This document shows positions 18,338-26,872 of a stretch of DNA of 64,000 nt, one piece after another. The position numbers were made by a program, and so were the translations under genes. The stretch is from Shinella fusca (GTDB lineage: Bacteria; Pseudomonadota; Alphaproteobacteria; Rhizobiales; Rhizobiaceae). The number at the start of each line of letters is the position of its first letter. Positions within the stretch are counted from its first letter, which is position 1. The notes under the pieces are model-generated. The model was not told where the DNA came from. It ran no database searches and worked only from the letters and a program-made list of their open reading frames with translations. Location: contig NZ_JACHIK010000002.1 of the NCBI RefSeq assembly GCF_014203155.1, positions 124,001-188,000 on the forward strand, read 5' to 3'.

Positions 18338-20341
18338 ATGTTCGGTAATACCAGCCTCACGCACTTCCTCTTCGGGCGGCTCTCCTGGGAAGCGATCCCC
18401 TACCACGAGCCGATCCTCGTGGTGACCTTCGCGGTCGTGGCGCTCGGGGGCCTCGCCCTCCTTGCCCTCATCACGAAGTACAGGCTCTGGGGCTATCTCT
18501 GGCACGAATGGTTCACCAGCGTCGATCACAAGAAGATCGGCATCATGTACATCATCCTCGCCATCATCATGCTGCTGCGCGGCTTTTCCGATGCCGTCAT
18601 GATGCGCATCCAGCAGGCCATCGCCTTCAACGGCAGCGAAGGCTACCTGCCGCCCCACCACTACGACCAGGTCTTCACCGCCCATGGCGTGATCATGATC
18701 TTCTTCGTGGCGATGCCCTTCGTCACCGGCTTCATGAACTATGTCGTGCCCTTGCAGATCGGCGCGCGCGACGTCTCCTTCCCGTTCCTCAACAATTTCT
18801 CCTTCTGGATGACGACGGCCGGCGCGATCATCATCATGATGTCGCTCTTCGTCGGCGAGTTCGCGCGCACCGGCTGGCTTGCCTATCCGCCGCTCTCGGG
18901 TGCGGCCTACAGCCCCGGCGTCGGCGTCGACTATTACATCTGGGGCCTGCAGGTGGCGGGCGTCGGCACGACGCTGTCGGGCATCAATCTCATCGCGACC
19001 ATCGTGAAGATGCGCGCGCCCGGCATGACCTTCATGAAGATGCCGGTCTTCACCTGGACCTCGCTCTGCACGAACATCCTGATCGTCGCCACCTTCCCCA
19101 TCCTGACGGCCACGCTCGCGCTGCTCTCGCTCGACCGCTATGTCGGCACGAACTTCTTCACGAACGACCTCGGCGGCAACCCGATGATGTATATCAACCT
19201 CATCTGGATCTGGGGCCATCCGGAGGTCTACATCCTCGTGCTGCCGGCCTTCGGCATCTTCTCCGAGGTGGTGGCGACCTTCTGCGGCAAGCGCCTCTTC
19301 GGCTATGCCTCGATGGTCTATGCGACCTGCGTGATCATGATCCTGTCCTATCTCGTGTGGCTGCACCACTTCTTCACGATGGGCTCGGGTGCATCGGTCA
19401 ACGCCTTCTTCGGCATCACCACGATGATCATCTCGATCCCCACGGGCGCGAAGATGTTCAACTGGCTCTTCACCATGTATCGCGGACGCATCCGCTACGA
19501 TGTGCCGATGCTGTGGACCGTCGGCTTCATGGTGACCTTCGTCATCGGCGGCATGACGGGCGTGATGCTGGCCATCCCGCCAGCCGACTTCGTGCTGCAC
19601 AATTCGCTCTTCCTCATCGCCCACTTTCATAACGTCATTATCGGCGGCGTGCTGTTCGGCCTGCTTGCGGGCGTCAACTACTGGTTCCCGAAGGCCTTCG
19701 GCTACCGGCTCGATCCCTTCTGGGGCAAGCTGAGCTTCTGGTTCTGGCAGATCGGCTTCTTCGTCGCCTTCATGCCGCTCTACGTGCTCGGCCTCATGGG
19801 CGTCACGCGCCGCGTCTCGCAGTTCGAGGACCCTTCGCTGCAGATCTGGTTCATCATCGCCGCCGTCGGCGCCTTCCTGATCGCGCTCGGCATCCTCGCC
19901 TTCATCGTCCAGCTCGTCGTCAGCTTCCTGCGCCGCGATGAGCTGCGCGATACGACGGGCGATCCGTGGGACGGCCGCACGCTGGAATGGTCGACTTCCT
20001 CGCCGCCGCCGGACTACAACTTCGCCTTCACGCCCGTCGTGCACGATCACGACAGCTGGTACGACATGAAGAGCCGCGGCTACGAGCGCCCGCTGACCGG
20101 CTTCAGGCCGATCCACATGCCGAAGAACACCGGCACGGGCATCATCCTCGCCGGCATCAGCACCGTGCTTGCCTTCGCGCTGATCTGGTACATCTGGTGG
20201 CTGGCCGCCCTCTCCTTCATCGCGATCGTCGCGGTCTCGATTGGCCACACCTTCAACTATCACCGCGACTTCTTCATTCCCGCCGATACCGTGGTGGCGA
20301 CGGAAGAAGCCCGCACCAAGACGCTTGCAGAACGGACCTGA
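18338..20341 (+). CDS. cyoB: Cytochrome bo3 ubiquinol oxidase subunit I
   Basis: The catalytic heme-copper subunit, 667 residues, with about fifteen membrane helices. It reduces oxygen and pumps protons. Visible residues include the D-channel Asp in [12 protein letters not shown], the CuB His and cross-linked Tyr in [15 protein letters not shown] (about residue 292), the CuB pair in VWLHHFF (about 341), the K-channel Lys in [11 protein letters not shown], and heme ligands in [10 protein letters not shown] (about 428). This is a type A oxidase. The start at 18338 gives [25 protein letters not shown]; an in-frame ATG at 18314 is also possible. It lies 84 bases after cyoA, with a GC-rich hairpin in the gap. 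Confidence 0.97.
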   Translation: MFGNTSLTHFLFGRLSWEAIPYHEPILVVTFAVVALGGLALLALITKYRLWGYLWHEWFTSVDHKKIGIMYIILAIIMLLRGFSDAVMMRIQQAIAFNGSEGYLPPHHYDQVFTAHGVIMIFFVAMPFVTGFMNYVVPLQIGARDVSFPFLNNFSFWMTTAGAIIIMMSLFVGEFARTGWLAYPPLSGAAYSPGVGVDYYIWGLQVAGVGTTLSGINLIATIVKMRAPGMTFMKMPVFTWTSLCTNILIVATFPILTATLALLSLDRYVGTNFFTNDLGGNPMMYINLIWIWGHPEVYILVLPAFGIFSEVVATFCGKRLFGYASMVYATCVIMILSYLVWLHHFFTMGSGASVNAFFGITTMIISIPTGAKMFNWLFTMYRGRIRYDVPMLWTVGFMVTFVIGGMTGVMLAIPPADFVLHNSLFLIAHFHNVIIGGVLFGLLAGVNYWFPKAFGYRLDPFWGKLSFWFWQIGFFVAFMPLYVLGLMGVTRRVSQFEDPSLQIWFIIAAVGAFLIALGILAFIVQLVVSFLRRDELRDTTGDPWDGRTLEWSTSSPPPDYNFAFTPVVHDHDSWYDMKSRGYERPLTGFRPIHMPKNTGTGIILAGISTVLAFALIWYIWWLAALSFIAIVAVSIGHTFNYHRDFFIPADTVVATEEARTKTLAERT

Positions 20342-20345
20342 GCCC

Positions 20346-20966
20346 ATGAGCGCGACCCAAGTCCAGGAAACCGAAAAGCCGCAGTTCTACCTGACGGAAG
20401 AACACCATCCGGAAAACAGCACCATGCTGGGCTTCTGGATCTACCTGATGAGCGACTGCCTGATCTTCGCCGTGCTCTTCGCGACGCACGGCGTGCTCGG
20501 GCGCAGCTATGCGGCAGGCCCGTCGCCAGCCGACCTGTTCGACCTCGGCCTCGTCGCCTTCAACACGGCGATGCTGCTCCTGTCCTCCATCACCTACGGC
20601 TTCGCCATGCTGCAGATGGAGCGGGGCGCGAAGATGGAGACGCTGGTGTGGCTCGCCGTCACGGGCCTCTTCGGCGCGACCTTCCTCGGGGTGGAGCTTT
20701 ACGAGTTCCATCACCTCATCCTCGAAGGGGCGGGCCCGACGCGCTCGGCGTTCCTCTCCTCCTTCTTCACGCTGGTCGGCACGCACGGCCTCCACGTCAC
20801 CTTCGGCACGATCTGGCTGATCACGCTGATGATGCAGGTGGGCAAGCATGGCCTCACCCCCGAGAACCGCCGCCGCCTGATGTGCCTTTCCATGTTCTGG
20901 CACTTCCTCGACGTCATCTGGATCGGCGTCTTCTCCTTCGTCTATCTCCTGGGAGTCCTCGGATGA
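20346..20966 (+). CDS. cyoC: Cytochrome bo3 ubiquinol oxidase subunit III
   Basis: A 206-residue inner-membrane subunit with five predicted helices, of the cytochrome oxidase subunit III family. Typical stretches are GFWIYLMSDCLIFAVLFATH, FLGVELYEFHHLI, FFTLVGTHGLHVTFGTIWL and the end MFWHFLDVIWIGVFSFVYL. It starts 4 bases after the cyoB stop and overlaps cyoD by ATGA. Confidence 0.96.
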   Translation: MSATQVQETEKPQFYLTEEHHPENSTMLGFWIYLMSDCLIFAVLFATHGVLGRSYAAGPSPADLFDLGLVAFNTAMLLLSSITYGFAMLQMERGAKMETLVWLAVTGLFGATFLGVELYEFHHLILEGAGPTRSAFLSSFFTLVGTHGLHVTFGTIWLITLMMQVGKHGLTPENRRRLMCLSMFWHFLDVIWIGVFSFVYLLGVLG

Positions 20967-21349
20967 GCCACGAAAGCGCCTCTGAAGCACATCACGCCCA
21001 CAGCCACGGCCACGAGGCCGGGCACGGCTCGTTCAAGGGCTACATGACCGGCTTCATCCTGTCGGTCATCCTGACGGCCATTCCCTTCTGGCTCGTCATG
21101 GCGGGCGTGCTGGAAAGCAAGCTGCTGACGGCCGTGCTCGTCATGGGCATCGGCGTCGTGCAGATCCTCGTGCACATGATCTACTTCCTGCACATGAACC
21201 CGCGCTCGGAAGGCGGCTGGACGCTGATGGCGCTGATCTTCACGCTCATCATCGTCGGCATCGCGCTCGCCGGCTCCCTCTGGGTCATGCATCACCTCAA
21301 CGCCAACATGATGCCGATGACCCAGGAGATGATGAAGAACATGCCCTGA
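20963..21349 (+). CDS. cyoD: Cytochrome bo3 ubiquinol oxidase subunit IV
   Basis: A 128-residue subunit with three helices. A His-rich N-terminus (HHAHSHGHEAGHGSFKGYM) precedes GFILSVILTAIPFW, then VLVMGIGVVQILVHMIYFLHM and a last helix ending in WVMHHLN. A Met-rich tail (NMMPMTQEMMKNMP) follows. It is thought to help assemble the oxidase. It overlaps cyoC by ATGA. Confidence 0.95.
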   Translation: MSHESASEAHHAHSHGHEAGHGSFKGYMTGFILSVILTAIPFWLVMAGVLESKLLTAVLVMGIGVVQILVHMIYFLHMNPRSEGGWTLMALIFTLIIVGIALAGSLWVMHHLNANMMPMTQEMMKNMP

Positions 21350-21386
21350 CGGGGCGGGACGATGACGATGGACGTGATGCTGTAGC

Positions 21387-22109
21387 ATGCCCCAGCCCGC
21401 TTCCCGCCGCCGGCGCCTCATCGCCTTCCTCGTCCTTCTCGTCGCCGTCTTCCTCGCGCTCGGCACATGGCAGGTCCAGAGGCTTTTCTGGAAGCTCGAT
21501 CTCATTGCCCGGGTGGAAGCGCGGATTCACGCCGCGCCGGTGCCGGCTCCTTCGAGCAACGAATGGGGCGGCGTGAATGCGCGGGACGACGAATATCGCC
21601 GCGTCATCGCGACCGGGTTCTTCGAACACGACAAGTCCGTCCTCGTGCAGGCGGTGACGGCGCTCGGCGCCGGCTTCTGGGTGGTGACGCCGCTGCGCCT
21701 TGCCGACGGGTCGGCGATCCTCGTCAACCGGGGCTTCGTGCCCGCCGACAAGCGCGATCCGGCCGCGCGCCTGGCAAGCGAGATCGCCGCCGGCCCCGTC
21801 ACGGTGACGGGCCTTCTGCGCATCACGGAGCCTGGCGGCGCGTTCCTGCGCTCCAACGATCCGGCGCATGACCGGTGGTACTCCCGTGATGTCGCCGCCA
21901 TTGCCGCGGCCGAAGGGCTTTCCGATGTCGCGCCTTATTTCATCGATGCGGATGCGACGCCCAATCCGGGCGGCCTTCCCCTCGGAGGCCTCACGGTCGT
22001 CGCCTTCCGCAACAGCCACCTCGTCTACGCGCTGACATGGTATGCGCTGGCCGCCATGAGTGCGTTCGGCGTCTACCGCATCCGCCGCCTCGCTGATCGC
22101 TCGTCGTGA
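21387..22109 (+). CDS. SURF1-family oxidase assembly protein
   Basis: A 240-residue SURF1 protein. It has an N-terminal helix (LIAFLVLLVAVFLALGTWQVQRL, about residues 11-33), a periplasmic domain with WVVTPLRLADGSAILVNRGFVP and a second helix near the C-terminus (HLVYALTWYALAAMSAFGVYR). SURF1 proteins help insert heme into heme-copper oxidases. Its place directly after cyoD points to maturation of the bo3 oxidase here. Confidence 0.93.
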   Translation: MPQPASRRRRLIAFLVLLVAVFLALGTWQVQRLFWKLDLIARVEARIHAAPVPAPSSNEWGGVNARDDEYRRVIATGFFEHDKSVLVQAVTALGAGFWVVTPLRLADGSAILVNRGFVPADKRDPAARLASEIAAGPVTVTGLLRITEPGGAFLRSNDPAHDRWYSRDVAAIAAAEGLSDVAPYFIDADATPNPGGLPLGGLTVVAFRNSHLVYALTWYALAAMSAFGVYRIRRLADRSS

Positions 22110-22137
22110 AAAAAAGAAGCCCCGCACGAAGCGGGGC
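22109..22137 (-). terminator. Rho-independent terminator, minus strand
   Basis: A GCCCCGC/GCGGGGC stem (22137-22131 and 22125-22119) with a 5-base loop is followed on the minus strand by TTC and seven T. It ends exactly at the SURF1 stop codon and serves minus-strand transcription, either of the AraC gene or of the small RNA candidate. Confidence 0.75.
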
Positions 22138-22195
22138 AGCGAGCGCCACGGTTTGGCTCCCAATGACGCGGGGAAGCTCGCGGGTTGCGCGAGTG
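22109..22195 (-). ncRNA. Candidate small RNA ending in a strong terminator
   Basis: On the minus strand a possible promoter (CTTCCC at 22230-22225, 17-base spacer, CTAGTT at 22207-22202) precedes an about 87-base segment. It can form hairpin 1 with arms CTCGCG/CGCGAG (22193-22188 and 22182-22177), a weaker middle hairpin near 22162-22140, and a terminator stem (22137-22119) followed by TTCTTTTTTT. No reading frame fits. The promoter matches are weak, and the alternative is simply the terminator of the AraC gene whose stop is at 22304. Family unknown; the three-stem form resembles rhizobial alpha-r small RNAs. Confidence 0.45.
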
Positions 22196-22303
22196 ATATC
22201 CAACTAGGGTTTCGCCGGGGCACAGGGAAGGTCTGATTCGGCGAATCCGGTACGGTTGTGCAAATAAACTTTCAGGCAGCCGTCGCGGCTTGCGCCGTGC
22301 CCT

Positions 22304-23314
22304 TCAGGAAAGGCCCGTGCGCCGGACGGCGGTCGGCACGATGCCGAAGCGGCGGCGGAAGGCGGTGGCGAAATTGGCGGGGCTGGTATAGCCGGCGATG
22401 GCGCTCGCCTCCTGTACCGTGGCCTCGCCGCGGCCGAGGGCGGTGAAGGCGCGCTCAAGCCGCACGTTGCGCACATAGTCGAAGACACTACGGCTCTCGG
22501 CGGCGCGGAAGAGGCGCTGCAGGCCGCTCGCGCTGATGCCCGCCTCGCGGGCGATCGCCTCCACGCTCATCGGCTCGCCGGCATGGGCCTCGACGAAATC
22601 CTTCGCCCGCTGCAGGCAGACGGCGTCCTGGCGGGTCAGCGTCGCGCCGCCGGCCTCGCGGCGGTCGGACCGCAGCACCGCCGCCATGGTCTCGGCCACC
22701 AGTTCGACGGCCCGGCCTTCCAGATAGAGGTCGCGCAGTTCGGGAACGAGCGGGGAGGGCGAGAAGATCTGCCGCACGAGGTCGATCATGCGCGGGGTCA
22801 GCGTCCAGCGGTGCTCGGCAAGATGGTTGCGCAGCAGCCGGGCGCCGCCTGTCCCGTCCGTGACGGCTTCGAGCGCGTCGCGGTGCAGCCATTCGGGCGT
22901 TGCCGACACCACGAGATGGCGAAGGTGCTGGCGCCCGCGGGAGGCGCGGGCGAAATGCTCCGGGCAGGAATTCACGATGGCCACGCCTTCGGCAAGGCCC
23001 CCTTCGCCATGGAAGGCGAAGCGCCGGCCGCCGATCGCAAGATCGACGCTGCCCTCCAGGAAGAAGATGCAGGAGAGCTCTTCCGGCAGGAGCGAGGTGG
23101 CGGTGAAGGCCCGCTCCTCGATGGCGTCGCTGACATGCAGCAAGAGGCCGCGGCGCAGTTCCCGGTGCAGGAACGCGCCCTTCATCAGCGTATCGTCGGG
23201 GGAAAGCCGCTCCTCCGGGCTTTCGAGCGCAATGCCTTCGTGGCGCATGAAATCGCGCACGCGAAGATGGCCTGCGTCGGCCCGGTTTCCGGCATCGCCG
23301 CTTGCGGCTGCCAT
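22304..23314 (-). CDS. AraC-family transcriptional regulator of siderophore uptake
   Basis: A 336-residue AraC regulator. The C-terminal double helix-turn-helix covers about residues 235-333 (MSVEAIAREAGISASGLQRLF and ASAIAGYTSPANFATAFRRRFG), and the N-terminal part is a ligand or partner domain. It is divergent from a TonB-dependent siderophore receptor gene, the usual arrangement for PchR/RhrA-type regulators that sense an iron-siderophore. A strong inverted repeat at 23430-23463 lies between the two. The siderophore is not identifiable. Confidence 0.9.
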   Translation of the reverse strand: MAAASGDAGNRADAGHLRVRDFMRHEGIALESPEERLSPDDTLMKGAFLHRELRRGLLLHVSDAIEERAFTATSLLPEELSCIFFLEGSVDLAIGGRRFAFHGEGGLAEGVAIVNSCPEHFARASRGRQHLRHLVVSATPEWLHRDALEAVTDGTGGARLLRNHLAEHRWTLTPRMIDLVRQIFSPSPLVPELRDLYLEGRAVELVAETMAAVLRSDRREAGGATLTRQDAVCLQRAKDFVEAHAGEPMSVEAIAREAGISASGLQRLFRAAESRSVFDYVRNVRLERAFTALGRGEATVQEASAIAGYTSPANFATAFRRRFGIVPTAVRRTGLS

Positions 23315-23429
23315 TGCTTTCCCTTCTGTTGCGTTTCCCGACCCGGGGTGGAGATTTCCCGTCGCGCAAAGGCATCTGCGCGTTCCGCAAAGGAACCGGC
23401 GTTGCCGGCCGTGCGAATGTTGCCCTAGG

Positions 23430-23463
23430 AATAACTTAACTTGATTAACAAGGTCAAGTTATT
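23430..23463. promoter_or_regulatory. Overlapping inverted repeats before the siderophore receptor gene
   Basis: AATAACTT at 23430-23437 is the inverse of AAGTTATT at 23456-23463, and AACTTGA at 23438-23444 is the inverse of TCAAGTT at 23454-23460. The two repeats share the right arm, so alternative pairings exist. This AT-rich block is flanked by GC-rich DNA and sits in the divergent promoter region. It is a candidate binding site for the AraC regulator or an iron regulator such as RirA or Irr. Confidence 0.55.
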
Positions 23464-23493
23464 GCAGAAGGCAGGGACGTTGGGGTCGTGAAC

Positions 23494-25719
23494 ATGAATT
23501 TGGGACAGGAAACGGCGATGAGGAGGGCAGGGCGCCGGCGGCTTTGGCTCGCCTCGACGGTGGCGCTCGCGGTGGGCGCGGCGGCGGGGCCGCTGTCGGC
23601 GCAGGATGCGGCGACGACGGAGCTTCAGGCCGTCACCGTGGACAATGCCGGCGACAATGCGAAAGGCCCCGACCGCGGCATCGTCGCCAGGCGCAGCCTC
23701 AGCGGCTCGAAGACGGACACGCCGCTGCGCGAGACGCCGCAGGCTGTCAGCGTCGTCACGCGTGACGAGATCGATGCGCGCGGTGCAAACTCCGTCCGCG
23801 AGGCGCTTCGCTACACGCCCGGCGTCATGGCGGAGGCCAATGGCGACGACGTGCGCGGCGGCTGGATGTGGATCCGCGGCTACAATGCCTATGCCCGGCT
23901 CTGGCTCGATGGCCTCGCCATGGCGGGGGATACGGAGGGATATGCCTCCACCCCGATCAATTCCTATGCGCTGGAGCGCGTCGAGGTGATCAAGGGACCG
24001 TCCTCGGTCCTCTACGGGCAGACATTGCCCGGCGGCCTGGTCAACCAGGTCAGCAAGCGGCCGCAGACCGACGCCCATAACGAGGTGGAGGTGACGACGT
24101 CGTCCCTCGGCGGCATCCAGACCTCGGTGGATTTCACCGGGCCGGTCGGTGCCGACAGCGATTGGTCCTATCGTCTCGTCGGGCAGGCGCGCGACCTCGG
24201 CAGCCAGATCGACGAGGAGCGCAACAGGCAGCTCATGCTGCTGCCGAGCCTCACCTGGTCGCCCGACGAGGACACCTCGCTTACCCTCTACGGCTTCTAT
24301 CAGAAGGTGAACCCGAAGAATTTCAGCGGGCGCTTCTATCCGGCCTTCGGCACGCTGATACAGAACCCGGCCGGGCAGATACCGACCAGCACCCATATGG
24401 GTGACTATCTCTCCAATGCGAACGAGTTCGACGCCAATCTCTATACGGCCGGCTACGAGTTCTCGCACAATCTCACCGAAGACCTGACCTTCCGGCAGAA
24501 CCTGCGCTACAGCCATGCCGACCAGAACATGTTCCTGGCCGTCGTGAATCCGGCCTGGACATGGACGACGAAGCCGCCTTCGGGCACCACGCTCGGCCGC
24601 GTCGTCTCTGCGTCCGACGACAGGCTGTCGTCCATCGATATCGACAACCAGCTCGAAGCGCGCTTCGATACCGGCGCGCTGGACCATACGATGCTGTTCG
24701 GGCTCGAATACATGCATCTCAAGTCCGATCGGTATTTCGGCAGCGCGAAGATAACCAGCCAGGATTACCTCAACCCTGTCTACGGCGGCACCTATGCCTT
24801 CCCGGCCTGGACGACCTCCAGGGTATCCGAGCAGGACCAGATCGGCGCCTATATCCAGGATCAGGTCCGCTACGACGGCTGGCTGGCGACGCTCGGCCTT
24901 CGCTACGACCATTCGGAGATCACGACGACAGACCGCATAAAGAATGTCACCTACGAGAACGAGGACGGCGCGCTTTCGGGCCGGGCCGGGCTTGCCTATC
25001 TCTTCGACAACGGCCTGACGCCCTATGCGAGCTTCTCCACGTCGTTCCTGCCGACGATCGGTGCCGACGTCGACGGCGATCCTTACAAGGCGCAGGAATC
25101 GCAGCAGTTCGAGGCAGGCATCAAGTACGAGCCGGAGGGCGAGCGCGGCATGATCGGCGTCTCGGTCTTCGACCTGACGCTGGAGAATGCGCTGACGCCC
25201 GTCTACAGCGGCACGGGCACCACGCTCGGCTATGTCCAGACCGGCGAGCAGCGCATCCGCGGCCTCGAGATCGAGGGCAAGTACGAGCTGACGCCGGAAC
25301 TGGACCTGATCGCCTCCTATGCCTATTCCGACTCCAAGGTGCTGGAGACGAATATCGCAACGCAGGTCGGGCAGGACATGCTCCGCGTGCCGAGGCATCA
25401 GGGCGCCCTCTGGGTGCAGTACCGGCCGGAATGGGCCGAGGGCCTGTCGCTGAGCGCGGGCGTTCGCGCCATGTCGTCCTACCATACCGACACGACCTAT
25501 CTGGATGCGCTCAGGATCCCGGGCCTCGCGCTCGTCGATATCGGCGCGCAGTTCGACCTCGGCGCCCTGAACAAGGACTTTTCCGGAACGACGCTGCGCC
25601 TCAACGTCTCCAACCTGTTCAACGAGGTCTATGTCGTCCAGTGCACCAACGATATGGGCGGAAGCTGCAACTACGGCCCGGGCCGGACCGTCATGGCAAG
25701 CCTGAAATACGAATGGTGA
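23494..25719 (+). CDS. TonB-dependent siderophore receptor
   Basis: An outer-membrane receptor of about 741 residues. A signal peptide ends near PLSAQDA; the plug domain follows (ETPQAVSVVTRDEID, VEVIKGPSSVLYGQTLPGGLVNQVSKRP), then the 22-strand barrel ending in the usual aromatic residue (SLKYEW). The form is that of FhuA/FoxA-type hydroxamate siderophore receptors. Starts at 23494 or 23518 are both possible; the latter has AGGA 7 bases upstream and places the signal peptide at the very N-terminus. Binding-protein and reductase genes follow directly. Iron control is likely but not proven from sequence. Confidence 0.95.
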   Translation: MNLGQETAMRRAGRRRLWLASTVALAVGAAAGPLSAQDAATTELQAVTVDNAGDNAKGPDRGIVARRSLSGSKTDTPLRETPQAVSVVTRDEIDARGANSVREALRYTPGVMAEANGDDVRGGWMWIRGYNAYARLWLDGLAMAGDTEGYASTPINSYALERVEVIKGPSSVLYGQTLPGGLVNQVSKRPQTDAHNEVEVTTSSLGGIQTSVDFTGPVGADSDWSYRLVGQARDLGSQIDEERNRQLMLLPSLTWSPDEDTSLTLYGFYQKVNPKNFSGRFYPAFGTLIQNPAGQIPTSTHMGDYLSNANEFDANLYTAGYEFSHNLTEDLTFRQNLRYSHADQNMFLAVVNPAWTWTTKPPSGTTLGRVVSASDDRLSSIDIDNQLEARFDTGALDHTMLFGLEYMHLKSDRYFGSAKITSQDYLNPVYGGTYAFPAWTTSRVSEQDQIGAYIQDQVRYDGWLATLGLRYDHSEITTTDRIKNVTYENEDGALSGRAGLAYLFDNGLTPYASFSTSFLPTIGADVDGDPYKAQESQQFEAGIKYEPEGERGMIGVSVFDLTLENALTPVYSGTGTTLGYVQTGEQRIRGLEIEGKYELTPELDLIASYAYSDSKVLETNIATQVGQDMLRVPRHQGALWVQYRPEWAEGLSLSAGVRAMSSYHTDTTYLDALRIPGLALVDIGAQFDLGALNKDFSGTTLRLNVSNLFNEVYVVQCTNDMGGSCNYGPGRTVMASLKYEW

Positions 25720-25742
25720 GCTTGTTGACGCGATTTCCGTCG

Positions 25743-26864
25743 ATGAAGAGAGCCGGCGGCATGCCGCCGGTCCTCCGTTTCCTGATGGTGGCCGCGGCCC
25801 TCGTGCTGGCGTGGTCCATCCCGGCGCGGGCGGAGATCGTGCTGTCCGACGCGGCGGGGCGTACCGTCCGCCTCGCCGGGCCCGCGCACCGCATCGCCAC
25901 GAACGAAAGCCTCATCCTCATCTCGCTCGCCCTCGTCGACGCCGATCCCGTCGCGCGCATCGCGGGCTGGGCCGCGCCGCAGCGCATCGACCGCGGCATG
26001 TACGAGACCTACCGCCGCCGCTTTCCCGCCATCGACGCGATCCCGGCCGTCGGCGCCGTTTTGCCCGGGAAAACCTCCGTCGAGGCAATCCTGTCCGTCA
26101 AGCCGGACCTCTTCGTCGTCTCCATCTGGGAGGCCGGCTGGAACGAGACGGCGGCGACGCTGGAGGCGGCCGGCGTGCCGGTTCTCTTCCTCGACGGGCC
26201 GGTGAACGACGGCAAGGGGCCGGCCGAGACGACGGCCTTTTCCGTGGAACTGCTGGCCAAGGCCGTCGGGCGGGAGGAGAAGGGCAGGGCCTACGGCGAT
26301 TTCGTGCGGGCGCGCTACAAGCGCATCACGGACAGGACCGCCGCCCTTTCCCCGGTCTCCGTCCTCGTCGACGCCCATGCGGGCGCCACCTGCTGTTCGA
26401 CGCCGGGCAGCGGCAACCGGATGACGGAGGCGCTGCGCCTTGCCGGCGGGAAAAGCATCGGCGCGGATGTGCCGGGCTATGACGGCCGGCTGAGCCCGGA
26501 ATTCGTGCTCGGGGCGGATCCGTCGGTCTATATCGCGACCGGCGGCCCGCATCTTGCCGCCCAGGGCGGCCTCGTTCTCGGCGGCGGCATCGACCGGGCT
26601 TCGGCGGAAAGATCCTTCGACGGCATTCTCGGGGAAGGAATGCGCGACGCGCTGACGGCGGTGCGCAGCGGGCGGGCCCATGCGGTTTCGCACCAGCTCT
26701 CCATCTCCGTCGTCAATATCCTCGTCTTCGAGTGCTTCGCCAAGTGGCTGCATCCCGACGTCTTTTCCGATGTCGACCCCGCCGCGACGCTCGCCGAAAT
26801 CAACGACCGTTTCCTGGCGGTGCCGCTCGAAGGCACGTTCTGGATCGACCACGAAACCGAATAG
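25743..26864 (+). CDS. Periplasmic iron-siderophore binding protein (FecB/FhuD-like)
   Basis: A 373-residue ABC-type binding protein of the helical-backbone class that carries iron-siderophores or cobalamin. After a signal peptide (LRFLMVAAALVLAWSIPARA) come VLSDAAGRTVRLAGPAHRI, then IPAVGAVLPGKTSVEAILSVKPDLFVV, the typical first lobe. It starts 23 bases after the receptor stop; an overlapping ATG at 25713 is less likely. No permease or ATPase gene lies in the locus, so it must use transporter parts encoded elsewhere. Confidence 0.87.
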   Translation: MKRAGGMPPVLRFLMVAAALVLAWSIPARAEIVLSDAAGRTVRLAGPAHRIATNESLILISLALVDADPVARIAGWAAPQRIDRGMYETYRRRFPAIDAIPAVGAVLPGKTSVEAILSVKPDLFVVSIWEAGWNETAATLEAAGVPVLFLDGPVNDGKGPAETTAFSVELLAKAVGREEKGRAYGDFVRARYKRITDRTAALSPVSVLVDAHAGATCCSTPGSGNRMTEALRLAGGKSIGADVPGYDGRLSPEFVLGADPSVYIATGGPHLAAQGGLVLGGGIDRASAERSFDGILGEGMRDALTAVRSGRAHAVSHQLSISVVNILVFECFAKWLHPDVFSDVDPAATLAEINDRFLAVPLEGTFWIDHETE

Positions 26865-26872
26865 GACGCCGC

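Noticed and set aside
17168-20347. Very long minus-strand open frame of 1059 codons opposite cyoA-cyoB
   Set aside because: It is antisense to well-recognised cyo genes, has highly charged low-complexity composition and matches no family. Such shadows are common in high-GC DNA.
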